DNA from: a virus | Virus record (IMG/VR): IMGVR_UViG_3300042691_048368 | Coordinates: 30,998-94,997 of that record | DNA length: 64,000 bases | Reading direction: 5' to 3' (one strand) | Shown here: one piece after another, positions 58,466-64,000 of the stretch | Position numbering within the stretch: position 1 is the first letter of the stretch | Layout: each line of letters opens with the position of its first letter | The notes under the pieces: generated by a model | Seen by the model: only the letters and a program-made list of their open reading frames with translations | Database searches by the model: none | What the model was told of the DNA's origin: nothing | Translations under genes and position numbers: made by a program

Positions 58466-60580
58466 ATGAAACCAATCCTAATTGTTGAAAACAATACGAA
58501 TCCATTGAAGGAGAATGTTCAAGTTAGTGGTGGTAAAAAAGAATACGTTTTGGGAGGTATATTTACTGAATTCGGTGTTAAAAACCGTAATGAAAGAATA
58601 TACACTGCGGACAAATTCTTACCTTGCCTAAAAGAACTTAATGAACGAATCAATACTATGGGTGTAGTTTATGGTGAATTCGACCATCCTGATGTGTTTG
58701 ATACATCTCTTTCTAGAGCGTCACACATAATCAAAAAAACGAATTTTATAAAAGAATCCAATAGAGTAGAAGGTGAAATAAAACTTCTAAACACTTATTG
58801 GGGAAAAGAAGCTAAATCACTGGTTGATGATAATTGTCCAGTATTTGTTTCTTCGAGGGCTGCTGGTGTTACAGAAGCTGATGGGACTGTAACTCTAAAG
58901 AAACTTTTCACCTATGATATCGTAGCTGATCCTGGTTTTGCATCAGCTAGAATGAGCTCTATAAATGAGTCACTTAATTTTTCAAATAAAGCTAACTTTA
59001 GGATATATGAAATGTCCGATGAGTCAAAAATAAACGATATATTCACTATGAACAAGAATGAATACGTTACCAAGCAACAATTGACTGATTACTCTAAGTA
59101 TCTTATCAATGAGATTTCATCTACTAAGAAACAAGTTCAGTCCGCTGTTAAAAGTGGTAATATCAATCCAAAGAAATTAGAGCAACTTTTAGAATATTAT
59201 GAGGAGCTCAATAAGACAAACACACAGATGGTTAAATATCTAGATTATTTAGCTGAGAAAGTACAGGTTGTTGTGAACGAAAACAGTAACCTAAGAACTA
59301 CTACAGAGAAGTTAATTTCACACAATGATTATTTAGCTGAAAACTTAGAAAAGGCTATCAACTATTCTGAGTACTTAGCTGAAAACTTAGATAAGAATAT
59401 CTCTTATTCTGAATATCTAGCTGAAAACCTAGACAAGAATATTGCTTACTCTGAGTACTTAGCTGAGAACTTAGATAAAAATATCTCTTACTCTGAATAC
59501 ATTGCTGAAAACCTTGATAGGAACATTGCATATTCAGAATATATCGCTGAAAACTTAGATAAAGGTATTTCTTATGCTGAGTATCTAGCTGAAAACTTAG
59601 ATAATTCAATTGCATACTCTGAATATTTAGCTGAGCATGTTGAAGGAAACATCGCTTATTCCGAATACATTGCTGAGCACTTAGATGATAACATCGCTTA
59701 TTCTGAATATATTGCTGAAAATTTAGATAAGACAGTTTCCTATGCTGGCATCATCGCTGAAAAACTCAATAGTGGTTCATTAAATGAATCAAAAAAATCT
59801 GCTAAAAATGTACCTACATTAGAAGAATTTGGTTTCGAAGAAAATCCTATGGAAGAAGAGGAAATGATGGCACATGAAGAAGAAATGATGGCTTCTGAAG
59901 AGTCTGAAGAAGAACTTCCCCACTTAACAGCATCCGAGGAAGAAATTAAATCACAAGCTTGGCCTACAAGTGAAGAAGAGGATACTTACTCTTGGGAAGC
60001 TGGTGAAGAAGAAGGTGATACTCATGAAGAAGGTGCTCATGAAGAAGAAACCTATGAAAAGAATTCTGATACAGAATTATCAAAACAAATCGATAAATTA
60101 ATTCAAGAGGCTAAAAAACGCAAAGTTTCTGAAACGTCTGAAATGCACTTCTTGAAGTTCTTGAACAAGCGTCAAGCAGATGATTTTTATAATCTGACAC
60201 TTGAGGAGCAAGAGCAAGTAAAACTTTATATAAATGAAAAAAGTTATTTCTCTCAAGCTGAAGTTCTAGGACTCATCCAAGAAGCATTATCAACGAAAAA
60301 TGAATCTCTAGAAGAGAGATTGATTAGATTGATGCCCGAAAACATTAAGCCAATCTGGTCCCAACTTAATGAATCTTCTAAGAAATCAATTATGTCTCAA
60401 GCAAGATTGTACCCTGATTTAACTACAGAGTCCAATATTGAACATTTTTGGAATACTAGAAGTCTTAAGAAAAAAGAATCTGGTACTAAGAAACTAGTTT
60501 CAGTTGATCCTGTCATACAAGAAGACAGACTAGCTGAGAACGAAGTTAAATCAATCTTAGAAAGATTCAAAAGCCTTTAA
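58466..60580 (+). CDS. Prohead protease-scaffold fusion (gp21-gp22-like)
   Basis: A 704-residue protein. Residues 1-165 are the gp21-type serine protease: GGIFTEFGVKNRNERIYT, YGEFDHPD (His74), FVSSRAAGV (Ser129 or 130) and FTYDIVADPGFASARMSS. A possible self-cleavage site, SINE|S, follows at residue 168. The rest is a scaffold. After a helical segment, residues about 287-432 are eleven 14-residue repeats SEYLAENLDKNISY, predicted as coiled coil. Then comes an acidic Met/Glu-rich stretch and a helical C-terminus like a T4 gp22-type core protein. T4 has separate genes 21 and 22. The protease trims capsid and core proteins during maturation. Confidence 0.8.
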   Translation: MKPILIVENNTNPLKENVQVSGGKKEYVLGGIFTEFGVKNRNERIYTADKFLPCLKELNERINTMGVVYGEFDHPDVFDTSLSRASHIIKKTNFIKESNRVEGEIKLLNTYWGKEAKSLVDDNCPVFVSSRAAGVTEADGTVTLKKLFTYDIVADPGFASARMSSINESLNFSNKANFRIYEMSDESKINDIFTMNKNEYVTKQQLTDYSKYLINEISSTKKQVQSAVKSGNINPKKLEQLLEYYEELNKTNTQMVKYLDYLAEKVQVVVNENSNLRTTTEKLISHNDYLAENLEKAINYSEYLAENLDKNISYSEYLAENLDKNIAYSEYLAENLDKNISYSEYIAENLDRNIAYSEYIAENLDKGISYAEYLAENLDNSIAYSEYLAEHVEGNIAYSEYIAEHLDDNIAYSEYIAENLDKTVSYAGIIAEKLNSGSLNESKKSAKNVPTLEEFGFEENPMEEEEMMAHEEEMMASEESEEELPHLTASEEEIKSQAWPTSEEEDTYSWEAGEEEGDTHEEGAHEEETYEKNSDTELSKQIDKLIQEAKKRKVSETSEMHFLKFLNKRQADDFYNLTLEEQEQVKLYINEKSYFSQAEVLGLIQEALSTKNESLEERLIRLMPENIKPIWSQLNESSKKSIMSQARLYPDLTTESNIEHFWNTRSLKKKESGTKKLVSVDPVIQEDRLAENEVKSILERFKSL
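59321..59761 (+). repeat. 42-bp in-frame repeats in scaffold part
   Basis: Eleven 42-bp units encode 14-residue SEYLAENLDKNIAY repeats. That length is two coiled-coil heptads. Units are near identical in the middle and degenerate at both ends. Synonymous differences between units suggest an established, slowly diverging array. Confidence 0.85.
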
Positions 60581-60658
60581 TCTATAAAAAGTCCAGTCTA
60601 GAAAATTAATAGTTTTTTAAGGAAAATATATAGATAACAAAAAAAAATAAAAAAAAAT

Positions 60659-62422
60659 ATGTCACACATTAGAATTGACAAACAGAAGGCTCTTAAAAAA
60701 TGGGCTCCTGTTTTAGAAAACATGGGTGTTGCGGGCGAAGATAGACTTGATTGGATGTCAGAATATGCTGAGTTTCACTCAATCAATGAGAATGCATATG
60801 TTAATGCTACTCTTGCTGGTATGGGCGCAGTTCAATCCCCTCAACCATCTCTTTATCCTGGTTACAACCAAGGAACAGTTACAAACAACACTTGGAACAC
60901 ATCCACTGGTAACTTCGGTTCCGGAGATTTAGGTCAGAACCTACTTCCAGTTGCTATGAAGATCGCTGCTCAGACTATCGGTCTTGATTTAGTTGCTGTA
61001 AAACCTTCCCCAGGTCCAAAATTAGATCTACTTTATATTGATTTTCAATATGATGATTTAGCTAGTGCTGGTACAACTGGTCGTCCACAAGTATTCAAAA
61101 TCACTGCTATCAATTCTGGTACTACTTTGGATAACGTAAAAGCTTATCTCAGAAACGAAATGGCTGCTGAAGGTATCAGATTAACTTCTGATGGTCTTCA
61201 GAATGGTAGAATCTTCTTAACACTAGCTACTGGTTCTTCTGCTACAACTTACTGGCAGACAGGTGCTGGTGTTCTTCAGCAGACTCCTCCTACTACAGTT
61301 TTTGGTGGTGCTGCTGAATTCTTAGGTTTCTCTCGTATCGACGGAAATCCAATTTTCAGAACTTACAGACAGGCTAACTCTGAAAGAGTATCTAACCCAT
61401 CTTACCCTTATACATTCGATGGTTCTCAGAATACTTTCGTAAGTGCGACTCAGTCTATGGTTGAATTTATCAAATCCATTGGTACTGCATCTGTAGTTAG
61501 CCCAACTATCGAAATGGTATCTGCTTTGGAAGATCACCTTCCTGGTTTCTCTGCAAACTGGACTGGTGGACCTGCTGCTACTGATGCTTCTGGTGCTTAT
61601 CCAATGGACAGATTATCTGATGATAATTCATACGCTGGTGTTATCGGACCTAAAGTTTCTTCAAAGTCAATCGCAGTTGGTACTATCGAAGTATCTTCAG
61701 CTCTTAGAAGAACTGAAATCGAAGATATCAAAGCTAATACTGGTATGGATATCGTTCAGAAAATGGAATCTATCCTTGTTAACGAACTTTCTCAGACTAT
61801 CTCTAAGCAGATTGTTTCTAAGATTTTCGAAATGGGTGCTCTTAACAGATCTAGCTCAGCTCCATTAAAAGGTACATTCACTGCTGTAAACGGTACTGCA
61901 TCAACTATCTTTGACTTAGATACTACATATGCTGGTTCTGCTGTTTCTGGTGAAACTACTCACGCTGTACAAAGAAAGCTTATCACTAAGATGGTACACG
62001 CTTCTAACTTCATCGCAACAGAAGGTCGTGTCGGACCTGCTCAGTTCGCCGTAACAAACGGAGGTTTAGCTGCAGCTCTTATGGATATTGCTGGTTACAC
62101 TATCAACCCAACTAAATCTAAGATCAATGGTTCTGGTCAACTTTACCCAGTTGGTCAAATCGGAGACATCCAAGTTTATGTTGATCCATACATGAAGTAC
62201 AACGATAACAGAATTGTTCTTGGTAGAAAGAATAACCCAGATCAGCCTGGTATCATTTTCGTACCTTACTTAATGGCTCAGTCAATCAGCCTTATCTCTG
62301 AAGCAACTTTTGCTCCAAGATTATTACTCCGTTCTAGATACGCAGTAGCTGAAGTTGGTTGGTATCCACAGAAGCAGTTTATGCAAATCGGTGTTTACGA
62401 TCCTGAGAACTTACTTAACTAA
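60659..62422 (+). CDS. Major capsid protein (gp23-like)
   Basis: A 587-residue capsid protein of the gp23 type (T4: 521). The N-terminal delta segment KKWAPVLENMG, then DRLDWMSEYAEFHSINE, ends in a likely gp21 site SINE|N at residue 44, matching the T4 pattern (residue 65). The mature core has LLPVAMKIAAQTIGLDLVAV, VSSALRRTEIEDIKANTGMD and the closing FAPRLLLRSRYAVAEVGWYP, all typical of gp23. The gene uses a different codon style from its neighbours (CAG, CTT, GGT, AAC), as expected for very high expression. A strong terminator follows. Confidence 0.95.
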   Translation: MSHIRIDKQKALKKWAPVLENMGVAGEDRLDWMSEYAEFHSINENAYVNATLAGMGAVQSPQPSLYPGYNQGTVTNNTWNTSTGNFGSGDLGQNLLPVAMKIAAQTIGLDLVAVKPSPGPKLDLLYIDFQYDDLASAGTTGRPQVFKITAINSGTTLDNVKAYLRNEMAAEGIRLTSDGLQNGRIFLTLATGSSATTYWQTGAGVLQQTPPTTVFGGAAEFLGFSRIDGNPIFRTYRQANSERVSNPSYPYTFDGSQNTFVSATQSMVEFIKSIGTASVVSPTIEMVSALEDHLPGFSANWTGGPAATDASGAYPMDRLSDDNSYAGVIGPKVSSKSIAVGTIEVSSALRRTEIEDIKANTGMDIVQKMESILVNELSQTISKQIVSKIFEMGALNRSSSAPLKGTFTAVNGTASTIFDLDTTYAGSAVSGETTHAVQRKLITKMVHASNFIATEGRVGPAQFAVTNGGLAAALMDIAGYTINPTKSKINGSGQLYPVGQIGDIQVYVDPYMKYNDNRIVLGRKNNPDQPGIIFVPYLMAQSISLISEATFAPRLLLRSRYAVAEVGWYPQKQFMQIGVYDPENLLN

Positions 62423-62435
62423 TCTTAAGTATACG

Positions 62436-62468
62436 AAAAAAACCTCCCCTATGGGAGGTTTTTTTTTT
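62436..62468. terminator. Strong terminator after capsid gene
   Basis: Stem AACCTCCC / GGGAGGTT (62441-62448 with 62453-62460) with CTAT loop, an A tract before and ten T after. It ends the capsid transcript. Confidence 0.9.
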
Positions 62469-62493
62469 CATATATAAATAAAAAAATCTTATT

Positions 62494-62688
62494 ATGCAAA
62501 GGGATGACCAAGAAATGATCAGGGGTAATGCTAAGTTATCCAAAGAAGACGAAAATGTTTTGAGAGAAAAGTTTGTATTAGACTATTGTAGGAAGAAAGG
62601 TTGGGATAAAGAAAATTTATCACCAACACAGATGTTAGAAATGGTACAAGAAAGTGGTTATAAGAATCCTGGTATGATTCTATCATAA
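62494..62688 (+). CDS. Small conserved phage protein
   Basis: A 64-residue protein, MQRDDQEMIRGNAKLSKEDE, then FVLDYCRKKGWDKENLSPTQ, MLEMVQESGYKNPGMIL. I recall small proteins with the KKGWD...LSPTQMLEM pattern next to capsid genes in many T4-like phages, function unknown. It is preceded by a CATATATAAATA box about 17 nt upstream. The helix-rich, soluble sequence suggests a small assembly or regulatory factor. Confidence 0.65.
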   Translation: MQRDDQEMIRGNAKLSKEDENVLREKFVLDYCRKKGWDKENLSPTQMLEMVQESGYKNPGMILS

Positions 62689-62733
62689 GAAACTTATCTC
62701 GATAGGGGAATATAATAATAAAAAAAATATTAG

Positions 62734-63477
62734 ATGGTCAATTTATATAAACCAAAATTTACCTATATCATCCCCTTTCGATATAAAAATGACAGAATTA
62801 TACCACTCAGGAGAGTCATAGAATGGTTATCAGGATTTCAAGCAATAGAGATAATTGTTGTTGAGCAAGACAACCATTCCAAAATTTCAAATTTAAATCT
62901 TAAAGCTGTTCACATTTTCACTGAAAGTGAAGCTCCATTCAACAAAAGTTGGGCTTACAATGTAGGTCTGAAAGTCGCTAGTTCGAATATAATTGTTTTC
63001 GGTGATGCCGATTTCATAATGAACCCAAATGACCTTATAGAATCACTCAAAACTTTAGAACACCATGATTGTGTATTACCAACGTCTAAGGTAATAAAAT
63101 TAGATCCTCAACAATCAAGTATGGATTTTGGAAATATATTTCAAATCAGCAATTCACAAACCAAAATGTCAATGACTGATGGAATTTCACTATACAAAAA
63201 GGAATGTATCTTAAAAATTGGAGGTTGGAATGAAGACTTCCTTGGCCTGGGTTTCTCAAACAAATTTCAAGATCTAAAAATAAAGAGAATGGTGAATTAC
63301 AAACAGATGGACTTCCTAGGATATCACATGTATCATAATAGTGAAAAGATGGATTTTTCTTTATTCCAAAGGAATCAACAAATTATTGATCATTATACTA
63401 AGCCGGAATCTGACCTATTTGGTCATGTAAACGTAACAATACCAAAAATAGGTTATAAAAATAAATTTCAATTTTAA
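62734..63477 (+). CDS. GT2-type glycosyltransferase
   Basis: A 247-residue GT-A glycosyltransferase. N-terminal YIIPFRYKNDRIIPLRRVIE, then IIVVEQD, the DxD metal motif GDADFIMNP (Asp91, Asp93), and a C-terminal GGWNEDFLGLGFSN segment of the galactosyltransferase type, followed by FLGYHMYHNSEKM. The sugar and acceptor are not known; phage GTs decorate DNA or capsid or alter host surface. It is the last complete gene, 45 nt after the small protein gene. Confidence 0.75.
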   Translation: MVNLYKPKFTYIIPFRYKNDRIIPLRRVIEWLSGFQAIEIIVVEQDNHSKISNLNLKAVHIFTESEAPFNKSWAYNVGLKVASSNIIVFGDADFIMNPNDLIESLKTLEHHDCVLPTSKVIKLDPQQSSMDFGNIFQISNSQTKMSMTDGISLYKKECILKIGGWNEDFLGLGFSNKFQDLKIKRMVNYKQMDFLGYHMYHNSEKMDFSLFQRNQQIIDHYTKPESDLFGHVNVTIPKIGYKNKFQF

Positions 63478-64000
63478 TTGTATTCGAATCTTAGCTTATT
63501 ATACTTTATAAGTAATTTGTAAAGAGATTCATATTCAAGATCCAAATTAGATATTTGTTTTTTCTTCCAAGTATTCTCATTTAAATACTCAACAATCATA
63601 CCTTCTTTCAACTCTGACTTCAATTTTGGAAAATAATACATCTTCTCCTCGATGAACGAAAACGACAACCCATCGTAGAGATATGTTTTATTTTCCAAGT
63701 CAGAATCATACAAGATTACACCCAATGGTTTTTCTGAACCATCGGATAAAATCTTAGTTGCCTTTGGGGTTTTATTATATTTTATTATTATTGAATCTTG
63801 ATGAAATATTTCAAGTAGATATAGACCATCCATTCTTACCGAATCATTGTCATCTTTATTCGGAAATGCTAATATAGATCTTTCATTTAATCCTTTGTAG
63901 TGTCCTAAGACTTCCAAGATAGTGTAATCCTTTGAGTATAAAATACTACAAGCTTTTTCGAAATTAGATTTATTTTCTGAATTTGATAGTGAATCATTTT
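63474..64000 (-). CDS. Hypothetical protein, 5' end cut by window
   Basis: A minus-strand frame open to the right edge. A TTG at 63917 is not the real start, since the frame continues upstream with normal sequence (SNFEKACSILYSKDYTILEV). At least 174 residues are visible. Beta-rich sequence (LSFSFIEEKMYYFPKLKSEL, VRMDGLYLLEIFHQDSIIIK) and no known motif. It overlaps the convergent GT2 gene by 4 nt. Function unknown. Confidence 0.6.
   Translation of the reverse strand, partial: NDSLSNSENKSNFEKACSILYSKDYTILEVLGHYKGLNERSILAFPNKDDNDSVRMDGLYLLEIFHQDSIIIKYNKTPKATKILSDGSEKPLGVILYDSDLENKTYLYDGLSFSFIEEKMYYFPKLKSELKEGMIVEYLNENTWKKKQISNLDLEYESLYKLLIKYNKLRFEYN

Overview
The window is part of the genome of a large tailed phage with a T4-type (myovirus) core that infects a member of the Bacteroidota, probably Flavobacteriia. 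The phage assignment rests on recognisable homologues of the T4 morphogenesis set: large terminase gp17, a candidate small terminase gp16, portal gp20, prohead protease gp21 (fused to a scaffold), major capsid protein gp23, sheath gp18, tube gp19, sheath terminator gp15, head completion gp4, baseplate gp25 and gp26-like proteins, clamp-loader gp44, recombination nuclease gp47 and a late sigma factor gp55. The host assignment is inference. It rests on the low GC content, the absence of Shine-Dalgarno sequences, a Bacteroidota-type lipoprotein, a ClpS of Bacteroidota type, and a short ILDKI motif familiar from Bacteroidota proteins. Both window ends cut genes, so the genome is larger.

Layout. 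0-4.1 kb: accessory genes, including an LpxH-like metallophosphoesterase translationally coupled to a MurG-like glycosyltransferase, and a WYL-like protein. 4.2-5.3 kb: a small lipoprotein and an unknown gene. 5.3-11.7 kb: four fibre or adhesin-like structural genes. 11.8-13.6 kb: gp26-like protein, a small overlapping gene, and the tail tube. 13.7-15.7 kb: a free-standing endonuclease and gp47. 15.7-17.1 kb: four small minus-strand genes with similar N-terminal peptides. 17.2-25.1 kb: a 2625-residue baseplate or tail protein with beta-propeller repeats. 25.1-33.2 kb: small genes and a 2159-residue tape measure with 20-residue repeats. 34-41.6 kb: a large sheath protein, a coiled-coil protein and a 1008-residue probable head protein. 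41.7-44.4 kb: small accessory genes and candidate TerS. 44.5-50.7 kb: TerL, ClpS, two envelope-spanning coiled-coil proteins, an isochorismatase-like protein, gp25 and gp44. 50.7-62.4 kb: gp15, an unknown conserved protein, the sigma factor, two tRNAs, gp4, portal, protease-scaffold and capsid protein. 62.5-64 kb: a small gene, a GT2 glycosyltransferase and a partial gene.

How it fits together. A TAATATAT-type box precedes many genes and resembles the T4 late promoter (TATAAATA). The window also encodes a gp55-like sigma factor, so a dedicated late-transcription circuit is likely. In about eight genes the box lies only 5-6 nt before the start codon, which predicts leaderless mRNAs. The sigma gene itself can be read full length only through a +1 shift at TTT-TAA. 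Several unrelated small proteins share an N-terminal peptide (M-x-x-[ILR]-x-x-F-[ED]-x-F), and [IL]-x-E sites of the T4 gp21 type occur in capsid, scaffold and head-protein candidates. Together these suggest a set of cargo proteins targeted into the prohead and matured by the protease. Strand switches are frequent, and most convergent junctions carry strong bidirectional hairpin terminators.
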